Source: CALMEC01 sp964628685
GTDB lineage: Bacteria; Actinomycetota; Thermoleophilia; Miltoncostaeales; Miltoncostaeaceae
Length of the DNA stretch: 64,000 nucleotides
Assembly: GCA_964628685.1 (NCBI GenBank)
Contig: CAZVNM010000008.1
Coordinates: 1-64,000 of the forward strand
Reading direction: 5' to 3'
In this document: positions 33,486-41,581 of the stretch, in pieces
Position numbering within the stretch: the first letter of the stretch is position 1
Layout: each line of letters begins with the position of its first letter
Notes under the pieces: generated by a model
The model's input: only the letters and a program-made list of their open reading frames with translations
Told to the model about the DNA's origin: nothing
The model's database searches: none
Translations under genes and position numbers: made by a program

Positions 33486-33902
33486 ATGAGTTGGGCCAAG
33501 GAATTCAAGGCATGGATCATGAAGGGCAATCTCGTCGAGATCGCCGTCGGTCTGATCCTCGCCCTGGCATTCGCCGAGGTCGTCAAGAGCTTCACCGAGA
33601 ACATCATCACGCCGATCATCGCCGCCATCGGTGGTCAGCCGGACTTCTCGGGGCTCAACTTCAAGATCAACGGCTCGATCTTCAAGTACGGGCTGTTCAT
33701 CAACGCGGTGATCGCGTTCCTCATCACCGGGTTCATCCTGTTCTTGGTCGTCAAGGCGACCCTGAAACTCTTCAAGGAGAAGCCCGCGGTGCCGACCGAG
33801 TACCGGGTGGAGAAGGCCGACAGCACGATCCTCAACCAGCTCTCCGAGGATGGCTGGGAGGTCGTCACCGCCAACGAGGACGGTGTGATCCTCAAGAAGT
33901 AG
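33486..33902 (+). CDS. mscL: Large-conductance mechanosensitive channel with unusual C-terminus
   Basis: Pentameric tension-gated channel that vents solutes on osmotic downshock. The N-terminal helix and TM1 (EFKAWIMKGNLVEIAVGLILALAF), the GLNFKING periplasmic loop and TM2 (INAVIAFLITGFILFLVVK) are typical. After residue about 100 the usual cytoplasmic bundle is replaced by EYRVEKADSTILNQLSEDGWE and a short strand pair, a pattern like DUF4177. The length is 138 residues. AAAGG at 33472-33476 favours ATG 33486 over 33480. Confidence 0.9.
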   Translation: MSWAKEFKAWIMKGNLVEIAVGLILALAFAEVVKSFTENIITPIIAAIGGQPDFSGLNFKINGSIFKYGLFINAVIAFLITGFILFLVVKATLKLFKEKPAVPTEYRVEKADSTILNQLSEDGWEVVTANEDGVILKK

Positions 33903-33906
33903 CGAT

Positions 33907-33976
33907 GGCGGACGGCCCTCCGGTCGTCCGCCTCCACCGGAACGGGGGCGGGCCACAGCGGTCCGCACCCGTTCCG
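33907..33976. terminator. Double hairpin between convergent genes
   Basis: GGCGGACG (33907-33914) pairs with CGTCCGCC (33925-33932); CGGAACGGG (33938-33946) pairs with CCCGTTCCG (33968-33976). Placed between mscL and the minus-strand lipoprotein gene, so probably a bidirectional terminator. Confidence 0.7.
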
Positions 33977-34002
33977 TGACGAGCACCGCCCGGACCCCGG
34001 CC

Positions 34003-34569
34003 TCAGGGGGTCGGCGCGATCACCGGCACGGCGCGTTCGGTGTCCACCACCAGCCGGCAGCCGGCGCGTCGCGCGTCCTGGATGACCGGCTCCGCTTCGG
34101 CCCGCGTCAGTACGCGCAGGTCGTCGCGGTCACCCGGGTCGAACACGAACTCGCCGGCCGAGACGCGCCGATCCTGTGGCGGGCACCGCCAGTGCACCGG
34201 CACCAGTGCGTCACCCGCGCGGACGCCGGGGAGGACGCTGCGGACGCCGTCGGCCGGGAACGTGAACCTCGCCCGATGGATGCGGGTGGCGACCGCGTAG
34301 TACCGCGCCGGTTCGCTCCGCACATCCACACCGGGGATGTGGAACGCAAGCTTGCACTCCTTCGCGTTCTGCTCGGAGTGCGGGGAGAGATCGCATGCGC
34401 CGCCCCACTCCAGGGACGGCGCGATCGCCCGGTACGAGTCCAGCGTCCCGTGTGCCGCCGCGGCCTCGTCCTCGGCGGACACGTCGGACAGGCCCGCGCA
34501 TCCGGTCAGGAGGGCCGCGACGATGGCCAGCGGGGCGAGGCGCGACGGCCGGACGACGGCGTGCGCCAC
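34003..34569 (-). CDS. Putative lipoprotein, hypothetical
   Basis: An exported lipoprotein of 188 residues. The signal sequence RLAPLAIVAALLTGC gives a clear lipobox (LTGC). The mature part contains four further Cys and a segment ending in VIAPTP, with no recognised domain. GTG at 34569 is the first start that leaves a normal-length signal. It follows, after 11 bases, the small membrane protein gene on the same strand, so it is probably the third gene of an operon begun by the NifU_N gene. Confidence 0.68.
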   Translation of the reverse strand: MAHAVVRPSRLAPLAIVAALLTGCAGLSDVSAEDEAAAAHGTLDSYRAIAPSLEWGGACDLSPHSEQNAKECKLAFHIPGVDVRSEPARYYAVATRIHRARFTFPADGVRSVLPGVRAGDALVPVHWRCPPQDRRVSAGEFVFDPGDRDDLRVLTRAEAEPVIQDARRAGCRLVVDTERAVPVIAPTP

Positions 34570-34580
34570 GATCGCTCGGG

Positions 34581-34805
34581 CTACGCCTCGGGGTCCGCGC
34601 CCCGTCGTCGGGCCTCCTCGGCCTCCACGCGCCGCCGGCGGCGCTGGCTGGCCCACACACCGCCCACCATCAGGCCACCCATGATCACGTACGGGATTCC
34701 GAACAGGAATCGCCGCTCGTCGAGGAAGAGCAGGAACAGGATCCCGCCGAGGAGGAAGATGATCCCGATCGCATAGCTGAGGAAGAGCCCCGTGGAACTG
34801 CTCAC
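34581..34805 (-). CDS. Small two-helix membrane protein
   Basis: A 74-residue protein with two hydrophobic segments (about 8-26 and 33-52) joined by LDERRFLF, and a very charged tail (QRRRRRVEAEEARRR). The GTG start overlaps the stop of the NifU_N gene by GTGA. Unrecognised. It is too short for a transporter, so more likely an accessory or anchoring protein. Confidence 0.65.
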   Translation of the reverse strand: MSSSTGLFLSYAIGIIFLLGGILFLLFLDERRFLFGIPYVIMGGLMVGGVWASQRRRRRVEAEEARRRGADPEA

Positions 34806-35074
34806 GAGCCCTCGAAGTGCGTCTGGATGGTCTCGATGATCCTCGGTGCCAGGGTGTCCCAGTCGGCCGCCGATACAACTGTCACACTGACGAAATCGGC
34901 GGTGAGGAAGACGTTGGTGATGCCGCCCAGCTCGAAGAGCTTGGCGCCCAGCGGTGAGTCCGCGGCGTCCGAACCCTCCCGGAAGGTCTGGGTTCCGCCA
35001 TCGGTGGACGGGCGGTCCAGCTGGAACTTGAGGGCGTTGGGGTTGGGCGTGGGGAGCGGCGTGACGCTGACCAC
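34802..35074 (-). CDS. NifU N-terminal (Nfu_N) domain protein
   Basis: A 90-residue stand-alone Nfu N-terminal domain. The opening TPNPNALKFQLDRP and the LFELGGITNVFLTADFVSVT core are characteristic. Nfu proteins help carry or deliver iron-sulfur clusters, but the cluster-binding CxxC domain is absent here, so this may be a partner or scaffold rather than a carrier. GTG start, with GAGGTGAT upstream. First gene of a three-gene minus-strand set. Confidence 0.82.
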   Translation of the reverse strand: MVSVTPLPTPNPNALKFQLDRPSTDGGTQTFREGSDAADSPLGAKLFELGGITNVFLTADFVSVTVVSAADWDTLAPRIIETIQTHFEGS

Positions 35075-35173
35075 CGGGCATCACCTCGGAGTCGGAGTGT
35101 TCGGCGCGCCGGGCGGCGCGGGACCGCATGAGCCTAGCGGCCGTGCGCGCGGGCCGACCCGCGGACCGTTGCA

Positions 35174-35179
35174 TAGCAT
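35174..35179 (+). promoter_or_regulatory. -10 box of pyrE, leaderless type
   Basis: TAGCAT, 7 bases before ATG at 35187. Confidence 0.5.
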
Positions 35180-35186
35180 CGCCCGC

Positions 35187-35747
35187 ATGAGCGAACCCGC
35201 CGGCCGTGACCGTCTCCTCCAGCTGATGCGCGAGCGCGCCCTCATCCGCGAGTCGGTGGTGCTCGCCTCGGGCAAGCGCTCGTCGCACTACTTCGACGCG
35301 CGTCAGGTGCTGCTGGACCCCGAGGGGGCCGAGATCGCCGGCGCGATCGGCTACGAACTCCTGCGCGAGCTGTCGCCGGCCGCGGTGGGCGGACCCACGA
35401 GCGCCGCCGACCCGCTGGTGTGCGCCATCAGCACCGCGGCCTGGCGCGACGGCGTGCGGTGGACCGGCTTCTTCGTGCGCAAGGAGGCCAAGAAGTACGG
35501 GCTGCAGAACTGGATCGAGGGGCCCTTCCTCGAGGAGGGCACGCCGGTCGTCGTGGTGGACGACACCCTCACCACCGGCGGTTCGGTGATCGGCGCGGTC
35601 GAGAAGGCCCGGGCGGCGGGGGCCGAGGTGGTGGGCGCACTCGTGGCGATCGACCGCGAGGAGGGCGGCCGCGAGGCCGTGGAGGGCAGCCTGGACGGCG
35701 CTCCGCTGCTGGCCCTCTTCACCGCGTCGGAGATCATCGGGGAGTAG
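35187..35747 (+). CDS. pyrE: Orotate phosphoribosyltransferase
   Basis: Converts orotate and PRPP to orotidine 5'-phosphate in pyrimidine synthesis. The PRPP-binding motif VVVVDDTLTTGG is intact, with the flexible catalytic loop RKEAKKYGLQNWIEG before it and SGKRSSHYFDAR near the N-terminus. At 186 residues it is of the short bacterial type. Transcribed alone, upstream of a UPF0173 gene on the same strand 120 bases away. Confidence 0.92.
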   Translation: MSEPAGRDRLLQLMRERALIRESVVLASGKRSSHYFDARQVLLDPEGAEIAGAIGYELLRELSPAAVGGPTSAADPLVCAISTAAWRDGVRWTGFFVRKEAKKYGLQNWIEGPFLEEGTPVVVVDDTLTTGGSVIGAVEKARAAGAEVVGALVAIDREEGGREAVEGSLDGAPLLALFTASEIIGE

Positions 35748-35867
35748 ACTTGCGGGGTGCCCGCCGCGGCGTCGGACGGTCGGTGGGTGACGCCCGTGGC
35801 CGCCGCGTGACCTGGTGAGCGGGCATTCGCGCCAACCACGCAACGTACGTCTCGGGGGGTCTCGATC

Positions 35868-36572
35868 ATGGACTTGAAGGGCAACAGCGTCACCTGGATC
35901 GGTCACGGCACCTGGCTGTGGGAGACGTCGGAGGGCAAGCGGATCCTGGTCGACCCGTGGCTTGCCGGGAACCCCAGCGCACCCGCCGAGCTGCACAATC
36001 CGTGGCCGCTCGACGCGGTCCTCATCACCCACGGCCACTTCGACCACGTGGGCGACGCCGTCGAGACGATCAAGCAGACCGGCGCCACCTCCGTGGCCAT
36101 CTTCGAGATCGGCGCCTGGCTGGAGTCGCACGGCTGCGCCAACGTCATCCAGATGAACATGGGCGGCACCGTCGAGGTGGCCGGCTGCAAGGTCACGATG
36201 GTCCAGGCCATCCACTCGTGCGGCATGCTGGAGGGCGACAAGATGGTGGAGGGTGGCGACCCGGCCGGCTTCGTCATCGAGTTCCCCGACGGCCTCGTCG
36301 TCTACCAGGCCGGTGACACCGACGTGTTCGGCGACATGGCGCTGATCGGCGAGATCTACAAGCCCGACATCGCGGTGCTGCCGATCGGCGACCACTTCAC
36401 CATGGGGCCGCGCCAGGCCGCGCATGCCGTTCGCCTGCTGGGCATCAAGCAGGTCCTCTGCGGCCACTTCGGCACCTTCCCGGTCCTCGTCGGCACACCC
36501 GAGAAGCTGCGCGCGTTGGTGGCGAGCGATGTGATGGTCCCCGACCTGACCCCCGGGACCAAGCTGCCCTGA
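35868..36572 (+). CDS. UPF0173-type metal-dependent hydrolase (MBL fold)
   Basis: A 234-residue metallo-beta-lactamase-fold hydrolase of the UPF0173 family. The di-metal motif is intact (THGHFDHVGD), with further ligands in HSCG, AGDTDVFGD and CGHFGTFP. Substrate unknown. GGGGGG precedes the ATG. The following rsgA gene starts 14 bases downstream, or overlaps the stop if a CTG at 36569 is used, so the two are probably co-expressed. Confidence 0.9.
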   Translation: MDLKGNSVTWIGHGTWLWETSEGKRILVDPWLAGNPSAPAELHNPWPLDAVLITHGHFDHVGDAVETIKQTGATSVAIFEIGAWLESHGCANVIQMNMGGTVEVAGCKVTMVQAIHSCGMLEGDKMVEGGDPAGFVIEFPDGLVVYQAGDTDVFGDMALIGEIYKPDIAVLPIGDHFTMGPRQAAHAVRLLGIKQVLCGHFGTFPVLVGTPEKLRALVASDVMVPDLTPGTKLP

Positions 36573-36586
36573 TCGACCCCGGCGAC

Positions 36587-37453
36587 GTGGGCACCGCCGC
36601 GCAGGTCGTCCGCGTCTCCGGTCCAACCGCAACCGTCGACCTGGCCGGTCGGGCCAGGGAGGCACGCATCCCGCCCAGCCTGCCGGGGCGTCCGCTGGCG
36701 GTCGGCGACCTGGTGCTCCTGCGTCACAGCGGCGACGAGGTGGTGATCGAGGAGGTCGCGCCCCGCCGCACGGTACTGGAGCGGGCGCAGGGGATGGACG
36801 GGCCGCGCAGGCCGATCGTCGCCAACGCGGACCTGCTGGTGGTGGTGGAGGCGCTGGCGTCGCCGGACCCGCGCCCAATGCTGATCGACCACTACCTGGT
36901 CGCCGCCGACGTCGGCGGTCTCGAGGCGGCGGTGGTGTTCACCAAGGCGGACCTGGCGCCCCCCGGGCGGGCCGCGGAACTCATGGACCTCTACGCCGGC
37001 CTGCGCTACCCGGTGCTCGCGGGGAACGCCACCGACCCGGATCTGGCGGAGGCGCTGCGGGCGGTCATCGCCGGCAGGGTCGCGGCGCTCGTCGGGCAGT
37101 CGGGCGTCGGCAAGAGCACCCTCACCCGCTGGCTCACGGGCGTCGAGCGTGCGGTGGGTGAGGTGAGCGACCGGGTGGGTGGTCGTCACACCACCACCGA
37201 CCCGCGTCTCATCCCCCTGCCGGGCGACGGCGCCATCGTCGACACGGCCGGCGTGCGAAACCTCTTCCTTCCGCAGATGGACGCCGTCGATGTGGCCGAC
37301 GCCTTCCCGGAGATCCGTGCGCTGGCGGACGCCTGCCGCTTTCGGGACTGCCGGCACATGGGTGAGACCGGCTGCGCCGTGGAGGGGACGATGGCGCCGA
37401 CGCGCGTCACGAGCTACCGACGCCTGATGGAAACGGTCGCGCGACGGCCTTGA
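36587..37453 (+). CDS. rsgA: Ribosome small subunit GTPase RsgA
   Basis: Circularly permuted GTPase that checks 30S ribosome maturation. An N-terminal OB-fold (about residues 5-65) precedes the permuted G domain: TKAD (G4) comes before the P-loop GQSGVGKST and the DTAG (G3) motif. The C-terminal zinc knuckle is CRFRDCRHMGETGC (C-x4-C-x-H-x5-C). The length is 288 residues from GTG 36587; an in-frame CTG at 36569 overlapping the upstream stop would add six residues. Confidence 0.92.
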   Translation: MGTAAQVVRVSGPTATVDLAGRAREARIPPSLPGRPLAVGDLVLLRHSGDEVVIEEVAPRRTVLERAQGMDGPRRPIVANADLLVVVEALASPDPRPMLIDHYLVAADVGGLEAAVVFTKADLAPPGRAAELMDLYAGLRYPVLAGNATDPDLAEALRAVIAGRVAALVGQSGVGKSTLTRWLTGVERAVGEVSDRVGGRHTTTDPRLIPLPGDGAIVDTAGVRNLFLPQMDAVDVADAFPEIRALADACRFRDCRHMGETGCAVEGTMAPTRVTSYRRLMETVARRP

Positions 37454-37478
37454 CCCGCCCGGGGGCGGTGGGTAGGTT
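37450..37478 (+). promoter_or_regulatory. Promoter of the WEALEKW-repeat gene
   Basis: TTGACC at 37450-37455 and TAGGTT at 37473-37478, spaced 17 bases. This is the best -35/-10 pair in the window and begins inside the rsgA stop region, 65 bases before ATG 37543. Confidence 0.55.
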
Positions 37479-37542
37479 CGCCACAACGGCAACAAACATG
37501 GCCGCCAACCTTCGTGAACCAGCCCACAGTCGTGAGGTCCAT

Positions 37543-38587
37543 ATGAGCGCGTCTCGTCGTTCCACCCGTTTCCACCCGCCGATCGCCGGCGGGGCCGGCC
37601 CGAGCGGCACGACCGGATGGGAGGCGCTCGAGAAATGGGTCGGGGCCGGTGGGCGCACCGCACCCGGCGCCGCGGAGACCGAGAAGGCCGCGGAGGCACC
37701 CGCCGCCGAGGCGTCGTCGTCTTCGGGGTCGGCCGCCCCGTCCGGTACGACCGGGTGGGAGGCGCTCGAGAAGTGGGTGGGTGCCGGTGGGCGTACCGCC
37801 CCCGGCGCTGCGGACACCGAGAAGCCCGCGGAGGCACCGGCCGCCGAGGCGTCGTCGTCCGGTGCGGCGGCGACCCCGTCCGGTACGACCGGGTGGGAGG
37901 CGCTCGAAAAGTGGGTCGGCGGGGGCGGCGGCACGGCTCGGGGTGCGACGGAGGCCCGTGCGTCCGAGGCCGGGTCCGCGGATGCGTCGTCGTCCGGTGC
38001 GGCGGCGACCCCGTCCGGTACGACCGGGTGGGAGGCGCNNNNNNNNNNNNNNNNNNNNNNNNNNNNNNNNNNNNNNNNNNNNNNNNNNNNNNNNNNNNNN
38101 NNNNNNNNNNNNNNNNNNNNNNNNNNNNNNNNNNNNNNCGTCGTCCGGTGCGGCGGCGACCCCGTCCGGTACGACCGGGTGGGAGGCGCTCGAGAAGTGG
38201 GTGGGCGCCGGCGGCGGGGCGGCCGCCGGGGCGGCCGCGGCCCAGGCCGCGCGCGACACCCCCACGGCGGCGGCGTCCGCCACCGGTGCGGCGGCGCCCG
38301 GCGGCACCGGCTGGGAGGTGCTCGAGAAGTGGGTCGGCCGTGAGCGTGATCCCGAGGAGGAGTCCGGGGTCAAGGAGCGCCTGGAGGACGTGAGGGAGAA
38401 GGCCGAGGAGGTCAAGGACAAGGTCGGCGACAGGCTGGAGCAGGCCAAGGACGTGGTGCAGGACAAGGCCGCGGACCTGAAGGAGGACCTCGCCCGCATC
38501 CGCGACGACCTGCCCGAGATCCGCGAGAAGGCACAGGCGCAGGCGACCGGCCTGTTCGCGAAGATCAAGCAGATGTTCAAGAAGTAG
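37543..38587 (+). CDS. WEALEKWVG-repeat protein with charged helical tail (gap inside)
   Basis: Unrecognised protein interrupted by the assembly gap at 38039-38138. The left part has near-identical 45-46 residue units, each starting SGTTGWEALEKWVG and ending in an Ala/Glu/Ser-rich stretch; four starts are seen at 37611, 37749, 37887 and 38022, and two more right of the gap. The frames on the two sides agree if the true gap length is a multiple of three. The C-terminal ~80 residues form a long charged amphipathic helix (KERLEDVREKAEEVKDKVGD and on to KIKQMFKK). GAGG at 37533-37536 supports the ATG. No signal peptide; probably cytoplasmic. Confidence 0.75.
37600..38340 (+). repeat. In-frame 135/138-base tandem repeat
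   Basis: Units start with the codons for SGTTGWEALEKWVG; spacings are 138, 138 and 135 bases left of the gap. High identity explains why assembly broke here, and copy number is unknown. Confidence 0.85.
38039..38138. other. Assembly gap (100 N)
   Basis: Exactly 100 N, a conventional placeholder length. It lies within the repeat, so the real distance and copy number are not known. Confidence 0.99.
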
Positions 38588-38596
38588 GCGGGCACG

Positions 38597-38626
38597 CCCG
38601 GTGGGAATCGTTCGATTCCCACCGGG
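38597..38626 (+). terminator. Strong terminator hairpin
   Basis: Perfect 13-bp stem, CCCGGTGGGAATC (38597-38609) with GATTCCCACCGGG (38614-38626), loop GTTC, 9 bases after the repeat-protein stop. Confidence 0.88.
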
Positions 38627-38899
38627 CCGCGGCCGTTCGGGAGCGGAGCGGCGAGATCCCGTCGTCGCAGGAGCCCACGTCGTCCGCGCGAGGACGCACC
38701 CCGGACTCGGCACGTGGTGTGAGTGTGCGCGGGGCGGTGCGCCCGCCGTTCCGGCGAGGTCGTGCCGCGGTGGCCGGTGCACACCCGGGCCGCGCCGTCT
38801 GCTCGACAGCGACCCGCCCAGGATGCGCGAAGCTCTAGAAACCGCGGACCCGTCGGCACCGGCCCGGTGTTTTCCGCACCCCCTCGAGCGTGTGGGAAG
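38627..38899. other. Intergenic, no gene seen
   Basis: Between the terminator and the Nudix gene. GC-rich with no recognisable product. Open frames run into the Nudix frame but have no supporting start signal. Confidence 0.4.
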
Positions 38900-38905
38900 T
38901 AGTCT
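38900..38905 (+). promoter_or_regulatory. -10 box of Nudix gene, leaderless type
   Basis: TAGTCT, 7 bases before ATG at 38913. Confidence 0.45.
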
Positions 38906-38912
38906 CCGGCGA

Positions 38913-39425
38913 ATGGCGCGCGTGCAGCATGAGCACTCCGCCGGCGGGGTCGTGCTCGTCCCCATCGGCCGCGAGACCTTCGTCGCCCTGATCGAGGTCC
39001 AGGACAACCGTGTCCTCGCGCTGCCGAAGGGCCACCTGGAGGAGGGCGAGCGTTCGGTCGACACCGCGATCCGCGAGGTGTGGGAGGAGACCGGCCTTCG
39101 CACCGTGCCCCTGGCGTCACTCGGACGAATCGACTACGGCTTCTACTCGCGCCGCGAGCGCACGCGCATCCGAAAGCGGGTCGACTTCTTCCTGCTGGAG
39201 TACCGCTCCGGGTCGCCCCGCAAGTTCAACGACGAGGTGGACGGCGTCAGGTTCCTGCCGATCACGGAGGCCGTCGAGGCCGTGTCCTATCCGGGTGAAC
39301 GTGACGTCCTCGCGCGGGCGATCGCCCAGCTCGTGCGGGGCATCGCCGAGCCGGAGGACGTGGACGAGGACGCGGTGTCGCGCGCGACCGGCGGTGAAGG
39401 GGCGCGGGTCCGGGCGGCGAAATGA
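38913..39425 (+). CDS. Nudix hydrolase
   Basis: Pyrophosphohydrolase for nucleoside diphosphate-linked substrates, 170 residues. The Nudix box is complete: GHLEEGERSVDTAIREVWE followed by ETGL (G-x5-E-x7-REVWEETGL). The flanking sheet (SAGGVVLVP and RKRVDFFLLEY) fits the fold. The specific substrate is not deducible. An acidic C-terminal tail of about 30 residues is extra. Followed 45 bases later by the ASCH gene. Confidence 0.92.
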   Translation: MARVQHEHSAGGVVLVPIGRETFVALIEVQDNRVLALPKGHLEEGERSVDTAIREVWEETGLRTVPLASLGRIDYGFYSRRERTRIRKRVDFFLLEYRSGSPRKFNDEVDGVRFLPITEAVEAVSYPGERDVLARAIAQLVRGIAEPEDVDEDAVSRATGGEGARVRAAK

Positions 39426-39470
39426 TCCGACGGCCCTGCCCGCGCCGTCAGTGACCGTCCGGAGGTTCGT

Positions 39471-39833
39471 GTGTTCGCCCTCAACTTCTACTCCCCGCTC
39501 TTCGTCAACCAGCTGAGGAAGGGGCGCAAGACCGCCACCATCCGGCTGGGCGACAAGCGCCACAAGTACAAGAAGGGCCAGATCGTGTGGGTCACGGTCG
39601 GCCACCGCCACGGCCCGCGCCAGAAGATCTTCGCGGCCATCATCGACCAGGTGGACGTCAAGCCCATCCGCGAGCTCACACAGCGCGAGATCGAGCGCGA
39701 CAACCCCGAGTTCCGGCTGGTCGAGGACACCATCCACTTCCTGTCGCACATCTACGCGCGCGAGATCACGCTGGACGACGACGTCTCGGTCATCCACTTC
39801 AGCGAGGTGATCGAGTATCCGTCGCTCAAGTGA
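39471..39833 (+). CDS. ASCH domain protein
   Basis: A single-domain ASCH (PUA-like) protein of 120 residues, a fold that binds RNA or modified nucleotides. The core is RKGRKTATIRLGDK near the N-terminus, then KKGQIVWVTVG, and ends in SVIHFSEV. GGAGG precedes GTG 39471. Being next to a Nudix hydrolase, it could take part in nucleotide or RNA turnover, but this is only contextual. Confidence 0.78.
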   Translation: MFALNFYSPLFVNQLRKGRKTATIRLGDKRHKYKKGQIVWVTVGHRHGPRQKIFAAIIDQVDVKPIRELTQREIERDNPEFRLVEDTIHFLSHIYAREITLDDDVSVIHFSEVIEYPSLK

Positions 39834-39853
39834 TTGACCCGACCCCACGTGGG

Positions 39854-39859
39854 TAGATT
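39854..39859 (+). promoter_or_regulatory. -10 box of tandem GTPase operon, leaderless type
   Basis: TAGATT, 6 bases before ATG 39866. A TTGACC at 39834-39839 is only 14 bases away, too close for a normal -35. Confidence 0.45.
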
Positions 39860-39865
39860 CCGCAC

Positions 39866-41581
39866 ATGACGGACACCGCTCAGACCGCCGTGCCCGATCC
39901 CCTTGTCGCGGCGACCGAGCGGTTGGAGCAGGTGCTGCGCGAGATCGACCTGCCGCTCGGGCTCGCGGGCGCCGAGAAGGGCCGGTCGACCGCCCGCGCC
40001 GCGGCCGCCGAGCTGCGCGACTACATCATCCCGCGGCTGACCGACCTGGACGCCCCGGCGCTCGTGGTCGTGGGCGGGTCCACCGGAGCCGGCAAGTCGA
40101 CCCTCGTCAACAGCGTGGTCGGCGAGGACGTGACCGTGCCGGGCGTCATCCGGCCCACCACCCGCGCGCCCGTGCTCATCTGTCACCCGGATGACCTCGG
40201 CTGGTTCGACGGTCAGCGCATCCTGCCGGATCTCGCCCGTGTGCGCGGGGGCGCCGCCACTGGCACCAGCGAGCTGCAGGTGGTCACCAGCACGTCCATC
40301 GGTGAGGACCTGGCGCTCCTCGACGCACCCGACATCGACTCGGTCGTCGACGCCAACCGTGAGCTCGCGGCCCAGCTGCTGGCGGCGGCCGACATGTGGG
40401 TGTTCGTCACCACCGCCGTCCGCTACGCCGACGCCGTGCCCTGGCAGTTCCTGCGCACCGCACGCGACCGGGGCACCGCGCTGCTGATCGTGCTCAACCG
40501 GGTGCCCGCCGGCGCACTCGACGAGGTGCGTGCCGACCTGCAGGCCAACCTGGACGCCAACGGGCTGTCCGACGTGCGCATCATCGGCATCGAGGAGCAG
40601 CCGCTGGTGGACGGACACATCCCGTCGCAGGCGGTCGCCCCCCTGCGGGAGTGGCTCGTCACGCTCGCCAACGACCACGAGGTGCGCGCCCGCATCGTGC
40701 GCCAGACGCTCGACGGCGCCATCGGCGACCTGCTGACGCGCTCCGAGGCGGTGCTGGCTGCGCAGCGTGAGCAGGAGGCGGCCATCGGCGACCTGGTCGA
40801 GCGTGCGCGTGACCCGTACGACGATGCGGTGCGGCAGATCGGCGCCGACGTGCGAAATGGCGCGGTGCTGCGCGGTGAGGTGCTCGCGCGGTGGCAGGAG
40901 CTGATCGGCACCGGAGAGCTCCTGCGGCAGCTGCAGTCGACGCTCGCCCGGCTGCGCGACCGGATCACCTCGGCCATCACCGGCCGCAAGCAGGCGACCG
41001 ACGAGTTCAGCGGCGCCGTCGAAAGCGGTGTCGACACGCTCATCCGGGCACGGTTCACCGAGGCGGCGCAGGAGGCCCACCGCAGTTGGCGGGACCACCC
41101 GGCGGGCCCGGCGCTCCTGGCACGGTCCACCGAGCCGCTGGACCAGCCGTCCGCCGATCTGACCGAACGCAGCGCGCGCCTGGTGCGCGACTGGCAGGCG
41201 GGGCTCATCGAACTGCTCAAGCAGGAGGGCGCGGGCAAGCGCGGTGCCGCGAAGGCACTCTCGTACGGTGTCAACGGCCTGGCCGCCGTGCTGATGGTGG
41301 GCGTGTTCGCGCACACCGGCGGCCTCACCGGCACCGAGGTCGCGATCGCGGGCGGAAGTTCCGTGGTGGGCCACAAGCTCCTCGAGGCGCTCCTGGGCGA
41401 CCAGGCCGTGCGGACGCTGGCCGAGAAGGCCCGGCGCGACCTGGAAGAGCGCATCGAGGCGCTGGCCGAGCACGAGTGGCGGCGGTTCACGCGGCTCCTG
41501 GGCGAGACCGAGGAGGAGCGGCTGTCGGTGCGGCTCGACGGGGCGATCGAGGCGGTTCGGACGGAGCGCGCCCGTGGCTGA
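39866..41581 (+). CDS. Dynamin-like GTPase, first of a tandem pair
   Basis: Large GTPase of 571 residues. The P-loop GGSTGAGKST lies near residue 70, switch I is in IRPTTRAPVL, the G3-like LLDAPDIDS follows, and the G4 position reads LNRV rather than NKxD. A long helical region (about 250-480) is followed by a short hydrophobic/Gly-rich patch (LAAVLMVGVFAHTGG, about 472-500) that may touch membrane. The next gene overlaps it by 8 bases and encodes a second GTPase, so the products probably form a heteromeric membrane-remodelling or surveillance unit. Exact role unknown. Confidence 0.8.
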   Translation: MTDTAQTAVPDPLVAATERLEQVLREIDLPLGLAGAEKGRSTARAAAAELRDYIIPRLTDLDAPALVVVGGSTGAGKSTLVNSVVGEDVTVPGVIRPTTRAPVLICHPDDLGWFDGQRILPDLARVRGGAATGTSELQVVTSTSIGEDLALLDAPDIDSVVDANRELAAQLLAAADMWVFVTTAVRYADAVPWQFLRTARDRGTALLIVLNRVPAGALDEVRADLQANLDANGLSDVRIIGIEEQPLVDGHIPSQAVAPLREWLVTLANDHEVRARIVRQTLDGAIGDLLTRSEAVLAAQREQEAAIGDLVERARDPYDDAVRQIGADVRNGAVLRGEVLARWQELIGTGELLRQLQSTLARLRDRITSAITGRKQATDEFSGAVESGVDTLIRARFTEAAQEAHRSWRDHPAGPALLARSTEPLDQPSADLTERSARLVRDWQAGLIELLKQEGAGKRGAAKALSYGVNGLAAVLMVGVFAHTGGLTGTEVAIAGGSSVVGHKLLEALLGDQAVRTLAEKARRDLEERIEALAEHEWRRFTRLLGETEEERLSVRLDGAIEAVRTERARG

